DNA of 64,000 nt from Pseudomonas saudiphocaensis (GCF_000756775.1 NZ_CCSF01000001.1:62001-126000), one strand, 5' to 3'. Shown: positions 29,414 to 39,340, numbered from the stretch's first letter. Made by a program: numbers and translations. The notes: generated by a model not told the origin, from the sequence alone.

Positions 29414-30135
29414 TAAAGTTTGGCCAGGGTTTCTACTGCCAGCCCGGGGAAGTCAGTGATGATGCTGTCGACCCCGAAGTCTGCAAGACGGCGCATCAGG
29501 GCAGGATCGTTCACGGTCCAGACGGAAACATGCAGCCCCTGCGCCTGGGCCTTGGCGATGCGCTCGGGGGTGCATAGGGTCCATTTCAGGACCAGCAACT
29601 GACAGTCGTACTGCTTGGCTACTTTCAGCGGGTCGAGCCAGGCGTACTCGGCTACCAGGCCGCAGGCGAGTTCCGGCGTCAGACGCTTCAACGCGCGCAG
29701 TACCTCCCGCGAGCCGGACGTTACGGTGATGCGCTCCGACAGGTCGTACTGCTCGGCCAATGCCTTGATTGCCAGCACCGTGCGTGCGGCCCGTACCCGC
29801 GAAGCACTTTTGACTTCCAGCTGCCAGTGCTCGAAATCGCATTTCTCGAACAGCTCGGATAGTCGCGGAATGGGGCAGGGCTGCTTCCAGCCCGGCCCGC
29901 CGTGACGGGCGTCATAGCGCACCAGTTCGGCGGCATCATGTTCCACTACCTTGCCGCGCCGACCAGTGGTGCGCTTGAGGGTCGGGTCGTGGATGACCAT
30001 CAGCTCGCTGTCCTTGGACAGGTGAAGGTCAAGTTCGCAGCGGCGTACGCCGTGGGAAAGGCATTGCTGGAAGCTCGCCAAGGTGTTCTCCGGAGCTTCA
30101 CCCTTGGCGCCGCGATGGCCATAGATCAGGGTCAC
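29413..30135 (-). CDS. Glycerophosphodiester phosphodiesterase (cytoplasmic, UgpQ-like)
   Basis: This 240-residue GDPD enzyme hydrolyses glycerophosphodiesters to glycerol 3-phosphate and an alcohol. Family motifs are visible: YGHRGAKGEAPENT (about 5-18; catalytic His and metal Glu), CELDLHLSKD and VIHDPTLKRTTG with the second catalytic His. There is no signal peptide, so it is UgpQ-like rather than periplasmic GlpQ. It is convergent with sthA and overlaps the small exported protein gene upstream by 4 bp. In PAO1 I recall the same gene next to sthA. Confidence 0.92.
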   Translation of the reverse strand: MTLIYGHRGAKGEAPENTLASFQQCLSHGVRRCELDLHLSKDSELMVIHDPTLKRTTGRRGKVVEHDAAELVRYDARHGGPGWKQPCPIPRLSELFEKCDFEHWQLEVKSASRVRAARTVLAIKALAEQYDLSERITVTSGSREVLRALKRLTPELACGLVAEYAWLDPLKVAKQYDCQLLVLKWTLCTPERIAKAQAQGLHVSVWTVNDPALMRRLADFGVDSIITDFPGLAVETLAKL

Positions 30136-30437
30136 GGTTGTGCGTCTCTTTCCAATGAACTGGCGCGTTGATGATGTATCACGCTGTTGATCACGCGGTT
30201 GCCTTCGAAATACACCGAGAACGTCCGGTAATCCCAGCGGGTGATGGGAGGCTGGCCGACTGCGGGATGCTCCTCATCGGCCAGGCCGAAGCGCTCGAGT
30301 ACTTGAGTCTTGGTTGCTCCCCGGCTGGGCGTGGCGATATCGCCAGCACCCTGCTGGCCGACAGGAATGCGAATGACATCTCCCTGCGCAGGGAGACTGA
30401 GGGCGAGCAGCAGAGAAGGTATGAGCAGAGGGTGCAT
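30132..30437 (-). CDS. Small exported protein, possible phosphodiesterase leader partner
   Basis: I do not recognise a named family. From ATG 30437, with an AAGGAA site upstream, it encodes 101 residues. The signal peptide MHPLLIPSLLLALSLPAQG is followed by a short domain with TKTQVLERFGLADEEHPAVGQPPITRWDY and a VYFEGNRVINSVIHHQ end. The fold hint resembles small periplasmic SmpA/OmlA-like proteins (motif VLERFG near the start and W/Y pairs), but this is weak. It overlaps the phosphodiesterase by 4 bp and follows the PilZ gene by 1 bp. Confidence 0.72.
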   Translation of the reverse strand: MHPLLIPSLLLALSLPAQGDVIRIPVGQQGAGDIATPSRGATKTQVLERFGLADEEHPAVGQPPITRWDYRTFSVYFEGNRVINSVIHHQRASSLERDAQP

Positions 30438-30438
30438 G

Positions 30439-31011
30439 TCAAGTTCCTTGCAGATTTTCACGGGCCAGGCGTCGTTCCGTCGCCTGTTTCTGCAGGATAT
30501 GTCGCGCGAGCAATTGCCGTTGTGCATCAGTCAACGCTTCGAAGGCAGTGCTGACAGCAAATTGCCCATCATCCCGCGCAACGCAGCTGACCACGCGGGC
30601 TTTCAGCATCATGCCTAGTCCCTGGGGCATCAGCACTATCTTGAGGGTCCAGATGGAATCTAGCGCAAGCGGCTGGTCGTGGATGAAATTGAGTCCACCT
30701 TCGGACAGGCCGACTTCGCGCGTAGGACCAATGTCCTTTACCAGGCCCTGGGCCAGTGCCTGGCCCAGCAGATCTATACGCCTATTCTGTACCTTCAGGT
30801 AATTGGCCAGCGTGCGGTTCTGCTCGCTGATCTGGCGCAACAGGTATTGAGCTTCGAAGTCCATCTGGTGCAGTTCGCCAAGCAGGTCGAACAGTCGGCT
30901 GGGACTCTCGCCTGCGCTAACCCCCTGGCCTTCGAGGGGGAGGATTTCCAGTGCGATCATGTCCTCGATACGATAGTATTCGCGGCGATCTTCAGTGTCT
31001 TCTATGGACAT
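30439..31011 (-). CDS. PilZ-domain protein with atypical c-di-GMP motif
   Basis: This 190-residue protein starts at ATG 31011 (MSIEDTEDRREYYR). It contains an RxxxR-like motif near the N-terminus (REYYR) and a predicted helical middle. The C-terminal PilZ-like barrel has EVGLSEGGLNF where canonical PilZ has D/NxSxxG. The Asp/Asn is replaced by Gly, so c-di-GMP binding may be altered. I recall PAO1 PA2989 at this position listed as a PilZ protein. It heads the minus-strand unit with the exported protein and phosphodiesterase and diverges from lolC. Confidence 0.78.
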   Translation of the reverse strand: MSIEDTEDRREYYRIEDMIALEILPLEGQGVSAGESPSRLFDLLGELHQMDFEAQYLLRQISEQNRTLANYLKVQNRRIDLLGQALAQGLVKDIGPTREVGLSEGGLNFIHDQPLALDSIWTLKIVLMPQGLGMMLKARVVSCVARDDGQFAVSTAFEALTDAQRQLLARHILQKQATERRLARENLQGT

Positions 31012-31112
31012 GTTGGTCCCTGGGCTGCAGTAATGGCTTGAGTGTATCAGGCCGCCTGAGTACGTCATTCAGCTTGTTATTTTCCCGCCAGCGAAAGCGA
31101 ACCCATCGATTT

Positions 31113-32360
31113 ATGTTCAGACCGCTGCCCGTTTATATCGGAGCGCGCTACACCAGCGCCAGGCGTCGTGGCCTCTTCGTTTCCTTCATCTCCTTCACCT
31201 CGATGATCGGACTTGCACTGGGCGTGCTGGTGATGATCGTCGTGCTTTCGGTGATGAACGGCTTTGATCACGAAATGCGCACCCGCGTGCTGGGGATGGT
31301 GCCGCACGCGACCGTCGAAAGCCCGGTGCCCATCAATCAGTGGCAAAAACTGGGGCAGCGTTTGACCGAGCACCCGCAAGTGGAGGCAGTGGCGCCCTTT
31401 ATTCAGATGCAGGGGCTACTGACCCATCGCGGGCAGGTCACCAAGATATTGATCAATGCAGTGGAGCCCGAGCTTGAGCCGCAGGTATCGATCATTGACC
31501 GGTTCTTCCGGGAAGGGTCGCTGGCGGAACTTGCGCCAGGTGAGTTCGGCATCGTCATTGGTGATCGGGCGGCGGCCCGGCTCGGGGTGGGAGTTGGCGA
31601 CAAAATCACCTTCGTCGCGCCCGAAGTGACAGTCACGCCGGCAGGCGTGTTTCCGCGGATGAAGCGCTTTACCGTACAGGGCATCTTCCATGTAGGCGCT
31701 GGCGAGATCGATGGTTACGTAGCCATGGCCAATATCACCGACATGGCTCGCTTGCAGCGTTGGAAAACCGATCAGGTGCAGGGTCTGCGGCTGCGTTTCG
31801 ACGACCTGTTCCAGGCCCCGGCCATTGCCGCCGTGCTGGCCAGGGAACTGGGTGAAGATTTCTATTCCCGTGACTGGACTCGTACCCACGGCAATCTCTA
31901 CCAGGCGATCCGCATGGAAAAGGCGATGATCGGCCTGTTGTTGCTGCTAATCGTTGCGGTGGCGGCATTCAATATCATCTCGACGCTGGTCATGGTGGTT
32001 ACCGACAAGCGTGGGGATATCGCCATCCTGCGTACTCTCGGCGCAACCCCACGGCAGATTATGGCGACCTTTATGGTGCAGGGAACGATCATTGGTGTGG
32101 TCGGGACCTTGGTCGGCGCCTTGCTCGGGATTTTCGCGGCACGCAATGTAAGCGACTGGATCGCCGCCCTGGAGCGGCTGATCGGGCACCGGTTTCTCAA
32201 CGCCGATGTGTATTTCATCGACTACCTGCCGTCGCGGCTGATGGCTGCCGATGTGATCCAGGTTTGCGTCGCGGCGTTGGTCCTGAGCTTTCTCGCCACC
32301 CTTTACCCGGCCTGGCGCGCGGCCCGTACCCAGCCGGCGGAGGCGCTACGTTATGAGTGA
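31113..32360 (+). CDS. lolC: Lipoprotein-releasing ABC transporter permease, first copy
   Basis: This 415-residue inner-membrane protein has the LolC/E layout: one N-terminal helix with [27 protein letters not shown], a large periplasmic domain (about 50-265) and three C-terminal helices with [18 protein letters not shown], the coupling helix. With LolD it extracts outer-membrane lipoproteins and hands them to LolA. ATG 31113 is chosen as the family start. Assignment to LolC rather than LolE rests on gene order only. It overlaps lolD by 8 bp. Confidence 0.93.
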   Translation: MFRPLPVYIGARYTSARRRGLFVSFISFTSMIGLALGVLVMIVVLSVMNGFDHEMRTRVLGMVPHATVESPVPINQWQKLGQRLTEHPQVEAVAPFIQMQGLLTHRGQVTKILINAVEPELEPQVSIIDRFFREGSLAELAPGEFGIVIGDRAAARLGVGVGDKITFVAPEVTVTPAGVFPRMKRFTVQGIFHVGAGEIDGYVAMANITDMARLQRWKTDQVQGLRLRFDDLFQAPAIAAVLARELGEDFYSRDWTRTHGNLYQAIRMEKAMIGLLLLLIVAVAAFNIISTLVMVVTDKRGDIAILRTLGATPRQIMATFMVQGTIIGVVGTLVGALLGIFAARNVSDWIAALERLIGHRFLNADVYFIDYLPSRLMAADVIQVCVAALVLSFLATLYPAWRAARTQPAEALRYE

Positions 32361-33066
32361 GCAGATTATGAATGAGAAGTCGTCGCTGGGCGCTGCGGTA
32401 CTCAGCTGCCGTGACCTGGGCAAGCGCTACGAGCAGGGCCCGGAGTCGGTAAGCGTGCTCAGCGGTCTGCAGCTGGAGCTGTACCCCGGCCAGCGCGTAG
32501 CCATCGTCGGTAGCTCAGGCTCGGGCAAGAGCACGCTGCTGAACCTGCTCGGCGGACTGGATACGCCCAGCGAGGGCAGTGTCTGGCTGGCCGGCGAGGA
32601 GCTGTCCGCGCTGAGCGAGAAGGAGCGTGGTTTGCTGCGCAACCGCGCGTTGGGTTTCGTCTACCAGTTTCACCATCTGCTGGCCGAGTTCACCGCGCTG
32701 GAAAACGTCTGCATGCCGCTGTTGATCAGCAAGACGCCAATTCCCGAAGCCCGTGCGCGCGCCACTGAGCTGCTGCAGCGGGTAGGCCTGGGACATCGGC
32801 TGGCGCACAAACCGGCCGAATTGTCCGGCGGCGAGCGCCAGCGTGTGGCGATAGCACGCGCGTTGGCCAATCGCCCGGCACTGGTGCTGCTTGACGAGCC
32901 TACCGGCAACCTCGATCACCACACTGCGCAGGGCATTCAGGACTTGATGCTGGAACTGAGCACTTCGCTGCGCACAGCCTTTCTCGTGGTGACTCATGAC
33001 CCGCAGCTGGCGGCGCAGATGGACCACATCCTACGCCTGGAAGATGGCCGGCTGGTGGCTAGCTGA
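32353..33066 (+). CDS. lolD: Lipoprotein-releasing ABC transporter ATPase
   Basis: This 237-residue ABC ATPase of the MacB/LolD class has Walker [13 protein letters not shown] (about 53-64), signature [15 protein letters not shown] and Walker [13 protein letters not shown]. It powers lipoprotein release from the inner membrane. The ATG at 32353 has GGAGG 10 bases upstream and lies inside the end of lolC. It shares one base with the start of the second permease (TGATG), so lolC-D-E are coupled. Confidence 0.96.
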   Translation: MSEQIMNEKSSLGAAVLSCRDLGKRYEQGPESVSVLSGLQLELYPGQRVAIVGSSGSGKSTLLNLLGGLDTPSEGSVWLAGEELSALSEKERGLLRNRALGFVYQFHHLLAEFTALENVCMPLLISKTPIPEARARATELLQRVGLGHRLAHKPAELSGGERQRVAIARALANRPALVLLDEPTGNLDHHTAQGIQDLMLELSTSLRTAFLVVTHDPQLAAQMDHILRLEDGRLVAS

Positions 33067-34313
33067 TGTTCAGGCCACTCAGCATTTTCATCGGCAGCCG
33101 CTACACGCGAGCCAAGCGTCGCAACCATTTCATCTCGTTCATATCGCTGACCTCGATGATCGGACTGTCGCTGGGTGTGCTGGCGATGATCATGGTGCTG
33201 TCGGTGATGAACGGCTTTCAGCGCGAAATGAGCGAGCGGATCCTCGGCATGGTGCCCCACGCCGTGGTCAAGGGTGACGGGCAGCCACTGGATGATTGGT
33301 CCAGGGTTGCCGAAAGTGTTGTGGCACATCCGGCTGTACTTGGAGCTGCGCCCATTACCCAGCTTGAAGGGATGTTGTCTTTTCGGGGCAGCATGCAGCC
33401 GGTGGAAATCAACGGCATAGATCCCCAGGCCGAAGCGGGTGTTTCGACCCTTGCCGACAAGATGGTTGCAGGCCGTCTCGAGGACCTCAAGCCGGGCGAG
33501 GCCGGGGTAATCATCGGCCTGATGACGGCACGTCGGTTCGGCCTGAAATTGGGCGACAAACTGACGGTGATCGTGCCTGAGATCAGCGACACGCCTGGTG
33601 GTGTAACGCCACGCATGCAGCGCCTGAACGTGGTTGGAGTGTTCAGGGTGGGTGCCGAGCTTGATGGCAGCCTGGCGATTATCCATCGCGTCGATGCGGC
33701 AGGTATTCTGCGCTGGCAGCCGGAGCAGGTAGAAGGTGTGCGGGTGCGCCTGAACGATCTCTACCGGGCGCCGGAGATAGCCGCCGAGCTGGTCGCGCAA
33801 CAGGGCGAGGGCTTTCGGAGCGAGGACTGGTCACTGACCCAGGGCAGTCTGTTCAGTGCGATGAAGATGGAAAAGACCATGATCGGCCTGCTGTTGCTGC
33901 TAATTGTGGCAGTGGCGGCGTTCAATATCATCGCCACCCTGATCATGGTGGTGGCCGACAAGCGCGCCGATATCGCCATTCTGCGCACGCTGGGGGCAAC
34001 GCCACGTCAGATCATGGCCATCTTCATGGTGCAGGGCAGCATCATCGGTCTAATTGGCACCCTGATCGGAACCCTGTTGGGCGTTCTGGGAGCCTTGAAC
34101 GTCAGTGCCCTGGTGGGCTGGCTGGAGAAAGTGTCGGGGCAGCACGTGTTCAGCTCCGATGTGTACTTCATCAGCACCTTGCCATCCGAGCTGCGCCTGG
34201 GAGATGTGCTTCTGGTGACGACTGCGGCGCTGCTGCTGAGCTTCCTGGCGACTCTTTACCCGGCTTGGCGTGCCGCGCAGACGCAGCCTGCCGAGGCATT
34301 GCGTTACGAATAA
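33066..34313 (+). CDS. lolE: Lipoprotein-releasing ABC transporter permease, second copy
   Basis: This 415-residue permease has exactly the same length and layout as the first copy and near-identical terminal segments ([35 protein letters not shown]). The two periplasmic domains differ more. In the Lol complex LolC binds LolA and LolE receives the lipoprotein; their similarity indicates an old duplication. The third-position gene is named lolE by analogy with E. coli order. It converges with the DUF2062 gene, 2 bp away. Confidence 0.93.
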   Translation: MFRPLSIFIGSRYTRAKRRNHFISFISLTSMIGLSLGVLAMIMVLSVMNGFQREMSERILGMVPHAVVKGDGQPLDDWSRVAESVVAHPAVLGAAPITQLEGMLSFRGSMQPVEINGIDPQAEAGVSTLADKMVAGRLEDLKPGEAGVIIGLMTARRFGLKLGDKLTVIVPEISDTPGGVTPRMQRLNVVGVFRVGAELDGSLAIIHRVDAAGILRWQPEQVEGVRVRLNDLYRAPEIAAELVAQQGEGFRSEDWSLTQGSLFSAMKMEKTMIGLLLLLIVAVAAFNIIATLIMVVADKRADIAILRTLGATPRQIMAIFMVQGSIIGLIGTLIGTLLGVLGALNVSALVGWLEKVSGQHVFSSDVYFISTLPSELRLGDVLLVTTAALLLSFLATLYPAWRAAQTQPAEALRYE

Positions 34314-34315
34314 GG

Positions 34316-34831
34316 CTACCGGCGATCCTGCTGGCGCCTGCGCCAGCTGCGGCCAACCCACCAGCGCCAGTAAGCCTGGGTGGCGCCATAGCCAAGCACG
34401 GCCAGTATCACGGCCGCTACGAGGGAGCCGAGGTACAGCGGTTGCCATTGGCTTCGCAGCAGTTCGGTCACCCAGCTCAGGGTCAGCTCATCGGGCATGC
34501 TCACTGCGGGTGTGTCCATCAGCCAGGTGCCGAGTTTGTAGTTGCAGTAGAACACTGGCGGCATCGTTATCGGGTTGGTCAGCCAGACCAGGCCGACCGC
34601 GATTGGCAGGTTGGCGCGTGCGGGCAGAGCGCAAGCGGCTGATGCGAGCATCTGCATGGGAATGGGCAGCATGGCCCAGAAAAGTCCAATACCCATGGCG
34701 CGAGAGACTGAATGGCGGTTGAGGTGCCAGAGGTTGGGGTCGTGAATCAGCTCGCCCAGAAATCGCAGCGATTTGTTGCCTTTTATCCGATCTGGATGCG
34801 GCATGTAGCGCTTGAAAAAACGACGCGGCAT
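34316..34831 (-). CDS. DUF2062 membrane protein
   Basis: This 171-residue protein has the DUF2062 pattern: a basic N-terminus, SVSRAMGIGLFWAMLPIPMQM (about 41-61), then GLVWLTNPITMPPVFYCNYKLG and a further C-terminal helix. The family consists of small inner-membrane proteins of unknown biochemical role, sometimes fused to glycosyltransferases. It stands alone on the minus strand between lolE and comEC. I recall a DUF2062 gene at the same place in PAO1. Confidence 0.85.
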   Translation of the reverse strand: MPRRFFKRYMPHPDRIKGNKSLRFLGELIHDPNLWHLNRHSVSRAMGIGLFWAMLPIPMQMLASAACALPARANLPIAVGLVWLTNPITMPPVFYCNYKLGTWLMDTPAVSMPDELTLSWVTELLRSQWQPLYLGSLVAAVILAVLGYGATQAYWRWWVGRSWRRRQQDRR

Positions 34832-34984
34832 GGAGATTCTCTGGCGGGCTTAAGCTTGGTGATTATGCCTCAAACGGGAACAGCTCCTGCCAAGAGTTTG
34901 TGACAATAGGTATAAACTGCAGCGCCGAACGGCCGAGCACTTTCGGCTCGTTTCATCCCTGTGGAAAGGATTCCGGGAGATGCA

Positions 34985-37210
34985 ATGCGTACGGCGATGC
35001 TGGCGCTGGCAGCAGGCTTATTGCTGCTGCGTTTTCTACCGCAACTGCCACCCATGTGGTCGCTGCCGGTCATGCTTGTGGTCGGCCTGGCGATGTTGCC
35101 AACACGCTGCCGCATGCTGGCGTTCTTCTTTTTCGGTCTTGCCTGGGCCTGCCTAAGCGCGCAGTGGGCGCTGGATGATCGGCTGCCGAAAGAACTGGAC
35201 GGGCGAACCTTCTGGCTGGAAGGGCGGGTGGTCGGCTTGCCGGACACCCGTGATGGCGTGGTGCGCTTCGAACTGGTTGATATTTCCTCTCGGCATGCCG
35301 GTCTCCCTTCACGCGTGCGCCTCGCCTGGTACGGCGGGCCGCCGCTAGAGGCCGGAGAACGCTGGCGAGTGGCAGCCAAGCTGAAGCGTCCACGAGGCTT
35401 GGTCAATCCTCATTCCTTCGATTATGAAGCCTGGCTGCTGGTCGGGCGGATCGGCGCCAACGGTACGGTCAAGGCCGGTGAGCGGGTAGCTGCTGCCGCA
35501 GGTCTGCAGGCCTGGCGCGACCAATTGCGGCAGCGTCTGCTGGCGGTTGATGCGCAGGGCCGCGCGGGTGCCATCGCAGCGCTGGTGGTGGGCGATGCCA
35601 GTGGGCTGACTAGCGCAGACTGGCGCATCCTGCAGGACACCGGGACCATCCACCTGATGGTGATTTCCGGTCAGCATGTGAGCATGCTAGCCGGCTTGCT
35701 CTATGGCCTGGTGCTGCTGTTGGCGCGCTGGGGGCTGTGGCCGGCACGCCTGCCATGGTTGCCCTGCGCCTGCGCGCTCGCGTTGCTGGGTGCGCTTGGC
35801 TACGGTTGGCTGGCAGGTTTCGAGGTGCCGGTCCAGCGAGCCTGCCTGATGGTTGCACTGGTGCTGCTCTGGCGCCTGCGTTTTCGTCATCTCGGCGTTT
35901 GGTTGCCCCTGTTGGCAGCTTTTGACACCGTGCTGTTGATAGAGCCGCTGGTGAGCCTGCAGTCAGGTTTCTGGCTGTCGTTTGCGGCCGTGGCGCTGCT
36001 GGTCCTGATCTTTCGTGGCCGCCTCGGCATCTGGAACGGGTGGTACGCCCTTGGGCGCGCGCAGTGGTGTATGGCCCTGGGGCTGTTGCCGGCGCTTCTG
36101 GCGCTGGGCCTGCCGGTGAGTATCAGCGGGCCGCTGGGCAACCTTTTCGCAGTGCCGCTGGTGGGGGCGCTGATCGTGCCGCTGTCGTTGCTGGGCACAG
36201 CGCTCTTGTGGCTGCCTGCAATTGGTGAGTGGTTACTGTGGATCGCCGGCAGCCTGCTTGTGGCGCTATTCGCCCTACTGGAAGTGCTGGCCGCCTGGCA
36301 GCCTGCCTGGTTCGCTACAGACCTGCCGCTGTGGTGCTGGCTGTTGGTGACCTTGGGCATGTTGCTGCTTCTGCTGCCTGCAGGCATACCCTTCCGGGCC
36401 TTTGGCTTGATACTGCTGACGCCCTTGCTTTTTCCACCTGTCGATAAGCCGCCTGTCGGTCAGGCCGAGATATGGGTGCTGGACGTCGGCCAGGGGCTGG
36501 CGGTCCTGGTGCGAACTCGCGAGCATGCACTGCTCTACGATGCTGGGCCGCGTTACGGTGATTTCGATGTCGGCGAGCGGGTGGTATATCCCTCAATGCG
36601 GGCGCTCGGGCTGCGGGATCTGAACCTGTTGCTGCTTAGCCATGCCGACAACGATCATGCTGGCGGCGCCGAGGCAGTCCAGCGATATATGCTGGCGCCA
36701 CGGGTCATCAGCGGTGAGCCGCAGAGGTTGCCGGCATCGCTACAGGCGGAAAGCTGCCGCTCAGGCGAGCACTGGGAGTGGGATGGCGTGCGTTTCACCC
36801 TTTGGCAATGGTCCGGAGCACGCAACGGTAACCAGGCGTCTTGTGTGCTGCTGGTTGAGGCTAATGGAGAACGTCTGCTGCTGACCGGTGATATTGACAA
36901 GCCTACCGAATGGGCATTGCAGGCCAGTAACCTGGAGATTTCGGCGCACTGGCTATTGCTGCCGCACCACGGTAGTCGCAGCTCATCTTCAGCCTCTTTT
37001 ATCGAGGCAGTTGGCGCTAGGGATGCGCTGGTTTCCCGTAGCCTGCACAACGCATTCGGCCACCCACATCCAGATGTACTACGGCGTTTGCAGGATTCGG
37101 GTATCTCACTTCATGACACCGCCGAGCGGGGCGCCATCAGAATTCGCCTTGGCCGTTTCGAGCCGGCTCTGGGCTTGCGTAGCGAGCGACGATTCTGGCG
37201 GGAAAAATGA
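34985..37210 (+). CDS. comEC: DNA internalization competence protein ComEC/Rec2
   Basis: This 741-residue inner-membrane channel protein has an N-terminal ComEC OB-like domain (about 20-190), a competence membrane domain with SGQHVSMLAGLLYG near residue 225, and a C-terminal metallo-beta-lactamase-like domain with LSHADNDHAGGA and LLPHHGSRSS. It carries single-stranded DNA across the inner membrane during transformation; the lactamase domain is thought to degrade the other strand. ATG 34985 has a GGGAGA site, unlike a GTG 8 codons earlier. All conserved parts are present, so natural competence is possible. Confidence 0.93.
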   Translation: MRTAMLALAAGLLLLRFLPQLPPMWSLPVMLVVGLAMLPTRCRMLAFFFFGLAWACLSAQWALDDRLPKELDGRTFWLEGRVVGLPDTRDGVVRFELVDISSRHAGLPSRVRLAWYGGPPLEAGERWRVAAKLKRPRGLVNPHSFDYEAWLLVGRIGANGTVKAGERVAAAAGLQAWRDQLRQRLLAVDAQGRAGAIAALVVGDASGLTSADWRILQDTGTIHLMVISGQHVSMLAGLLYGLVLLLARWGLWPARLPWLPCACALALLGALGYGWLAGFEVPVQRACLMVALVLLWRLRFRHLGVWLPLLAAFDTVLLIEPLVSLQSGFWLSFAAVALLVLIFRGRLGIWNGWYALGRAQWCMALGLLPALLALGLPVSISGPLGNLFAVPLVGALIVPLSLLGTALLWLPAIGEWLLWIAGSLLVALFALLEVLAAWQPAWFATDLPLWCWLLVTLGMLLLLLPAGIPFRAFGLILLTPLLFPPVDKPPVGQAEIWVLDVGQGLAVLVRTREHALLYDAGPRYGDFDVGERVVYPSMRALGLRDLNLLLLSHADNDHAGGAEAVQRYMLAPRVISGEPQRLPASLQAESCRSGEHWEWDGVRFTLWQWSGARNGNQASCVLLVEANGERLLLTGDIDKPTEWALQASNLEISAHWLLLPHHGSRSSSSASFIEAVGARDALVSRSLHNAFGHPHPDVLRRLQDSGISLHDTAERGAIRIRLGRFEPALGLRSERRFWREK

Positions 37211-37281
37211 GAACCGGCGCCGTCGGCGGGTCGCCGCTCCTATGCTAGAGTTGCGCCACTTTTTCGAGGGGGATGCATCTC

Positions 37282-37914
37282 GTGTGGGAGCTTGTCAAAG
37301 CGGGTGGCTGGATCATGCTGCCCATCATTTTGTGTTCCATCGCAGCGGCAGGCATCGTCGCCGAGCGCTTGTGGACCCTGCGGCCGAGTCGCGTGACACC
37401 TCCACACCTGCTTGGGCAGGTATGGAAGTGGATCAAGGACAAGAAGCTGAGCAACCAGAAGCTCAAGGAGCTGCGTGCCGGCTCGCCGCTCGGTGAAATT
37501 CTGGCGGCGGGGCTGGCCAACTCGAAACATGGCCGCGAAATTATGAAGGAGTGCATCGAGGAAGCGGCAGCACGGGTGATTCATGATCTGGAACGCTACC
37601 TGAACGCCCTCGGCACCATTGCAGGTATTGCGCCGCTGCTTGGCCTGCTTGGCACGGTGCTGGGCATGATCGAGATCTTCAGTGCCTTCATGGGTTCGGG
37701 CATGTCCAATGCCGCCTTGCTTGCTTCCGGCATCTCCAAGGCGCTGATTACCACGGCGGCGGGATTGATAGTGGCGATTCCGGCACTGTTCTTCCACCGG
37801 TTCCTGACTCGTCGGGTCGAGGAACTGGTTGTCGGCATGGAGCAGGAGGCCATCAAGCTGGTCGAGGTGGTACAGGGCGACCGTGATGTCGAGCTGGGTG
37901 AGGGCAAGGCGTGA
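37282..37914 (+). CDS. exbB: ExbB/TolQ-family proton channel subunit
   Basis: This 210-residue protein has three membrane helices and the TolQ/ExbB core GTIAGIAPLLGLLGTVLGMIE and SKALITTAAGLIVAIPAL. The start is judged to be GTG 37282 (MWELVKAGGW). The GAGGGGG site ends directly against an ATG at 37273, leaving no spacing, but is well placed for the GTG. It pairs with ExbD to energise a TonB-type or related envelope system. No tonB is nearby. It overlaps exbD by 4 bp. Confidence 0.9.
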   Translation: MWELVKAGGWIMLPIILCSIAAAGIVAERLWTLRPSRVTPPHLLGQVWKWIKDKKLSNQKLKELRAGSPLGEILAAGLANSKHGREIMKECIEEAAARVIHDLERYLNALGTIAGIAPLLGLLGTVLGMIEIFSAFMGSGMSNAALLASGISKALITTAAGLIVAIPALFFHRFLTRRVEELVVGMEQEAIKLVEVVQGDRDVELGEGKA

Positions 37915-38336
37915 AGTTCCGGCGCAAGGCACGGGAGAACGTCGAGATTGGCCTGGCGCCGCTGATCGATGTGGTGTTTATCCTGCTGCTGTTCTTCGTG
38001 GTCACCACCACTTTCACTCGCGAGACCCAGCTCAGGGTCGAGCTGCCGGAAGCCGCCAGCGGCACGCCGCCGCAGGCTGAAACCCGGCAGTTGGAGGTGC
38101 TGGTCGATGTCGAGGGGCATTTCAGCCTCAACGGCAATCCGCTGATCAGTCATGACCTCAAGACTTTGATGGCCGCTCTTAGCAAGGAGTCGGCTGGTGA
38201 CACCAGCCTGCCGCTGGTCATCAGTGCGGACGGCAAGGCACCGCACCAGGCGGTGGTCACGGCCATGGACGCTGCCGGCAAGCTCGGCTTCGCTCAATTG
38301 CGCATCACTACTGTCGAGGCTCAGCCGGAACCCTGA
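37911..38336 (+). CDS. exbD: ExbD/TolR-family protein
   Basis: This 141-residue protein has a single N-terminal helix containing the conserved aspartate in [21 protein letters not shown] (about 15-35) and a periplasmic domain. With ExbB it uses the proton gradient. It starts with GTG overlapping the exbB stop and its own stop overlaps the lpxK ATG. The association with lpxK, kdsB and murB is conserved in pseudomonads as I remember it. It suggests an envelope rather than siderophore-specific role. Confidence 0.92.
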   Translation: MKFRRKARENVEIGLAPLIDVVFILLLFFVVTTTFTRETQLRVELPEAASGTPPQAETRQLEVLVDVEGHFSLNGNPLISHDLKTLMAALSKESAGDTSLPLVISADGKAPHQAVVTAMDAAGKLGFAQLRITTVEAQPEP

Positions 38337-39340
38337 TGGCATTCGTCAATCGCCTGCAGCGCGCCTGGTATGAAGGGCATCCCGCTCTGTCCTTGCTCGC
38401 TCCGCTGGAAGCCCTCTACCGGCATGTGGTCATGGCTAAACGCCGGAGGTTTCTCGCCGGTGATAGCGATAGCTATCGAGCGCCGGTGCCGGTCATCGTG
38501 GTGGGCAATATCACGGTCGGCGGCACCGGCAAGACGCCACTGATTCTCTGGCTGATCGAACACTGCCGCCGGCGTGGGTTGAAGGTCGGCGTGGTCAGCC
38601 GTGGCTACGGCGCTCGACCCCCTTCATATCCCTGGCGTGTGCTGCCCAAAGATTCGGCGGCGGAGGCGGGCGACGAGCCGTTGTTGATCGTGCAGCGCAC
38701 CGGAGTGCCGCTGGTGATCGATCCGGATCGTGCGCGTGCCGTTCGCGCACTCCTCGAAAGCGAGCCGCTGGATCTGGTCCTGTCCGATGATGGCCTGCAG
38801 CATTACCGGCTTGCCCGTGACTTGGAGCTGGTATTGATTGACGCTGCGCGCAGGCTTGGCAACCAGCGCTGCCTGCCGGCCGGTCCTTTGCGTGAGCCTG
38901 CCGACAGATTGCAGTCCGTAGATGCCGTGCTGTTCAACGGCTCCGACGTCGACAGCGCTGAAGGTTATGGCTTCACCCTACAGCCATCGCGGCTGATCGA
39001 GCTGGTCAGCGGCGACGCCTGGCCACTGGATCACTTTCCGCCGGAGCAGCAGTTGCACGCGGTGGCTGGCATCGGCAACCCACAGCGTTTCTTCACTACG
39101 CTTGAGGCGCTACACTGGCGACCGATTCCGCATCCCTTCGTCGATCATGCCCGCTATGACCTGGAGCAGCTGAGTTTCAGTCCGGAGCTGCCAGTGGTCA
39201 TGACCGAGAAGGATGCGGTCAAATGCCGGGCATTCGCGTTGCCGGGTTGGAGTTATCTGCAGGTCCAGGCCGAGCCGTCCGCAGCCTTCGTGACCTGGTT
39301 CGATACCCAGCTCGATCGCTTGCTGCCCCAATCTTCCTAA
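38336..39340 (+). CDS. lpxK: Tetraacyldisaccharide 4'-kinase
   Basis: This 334-residue enzyme phosphorylates the 4' position of the lipid A disaccharide precursor at the inner membrane. The N-terminal anchor is followed by the P-loop [14 protein letters not shown] (about 53-66). [18 protein letters not shown] and a C-terminal VMTEKDAVK complete the family pattern. Its ATG shares bases with the exbD stop (TGATG). It is followed 43 bp later by a Trm112-like gene. Confidence 0.96.
   Translation: MAFVNRLQRAWYEGHPALSLLAPLEALYRHVVMAKRRRFLAGDSDSYRAPVPVIVVGNITVGGTGKTPLILWLIEHCRRRGLKVGVVSRGYGARPPSYPWRVLPKDSAAEAGDEPLLIVQRTGVPLVIDPDRARAVRALLESEPLDLVLSDDGLQHYRLARDLELVLIDAARRLGNQRCLPAGPLREPADRLQSVDAVLFNGSDVDSAEGYGFTLQPSRLIELVSGDAWPLDHFPPEQQLHAVAGIGNPQRFFTTLEALHWRPIPHPFVDHARYDLEQLSFSPELPVVMTEKDAVKCRAFALPGWSYLQVQAEPSAAFVTWFDTQLDRLLPQSS

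Noticed and set aside
34921-34960. Stem GCCGA/TCGGC upstream of comEC
   Set aside because: Only five base pairs and no T-run; too weak to call a regulatory element.
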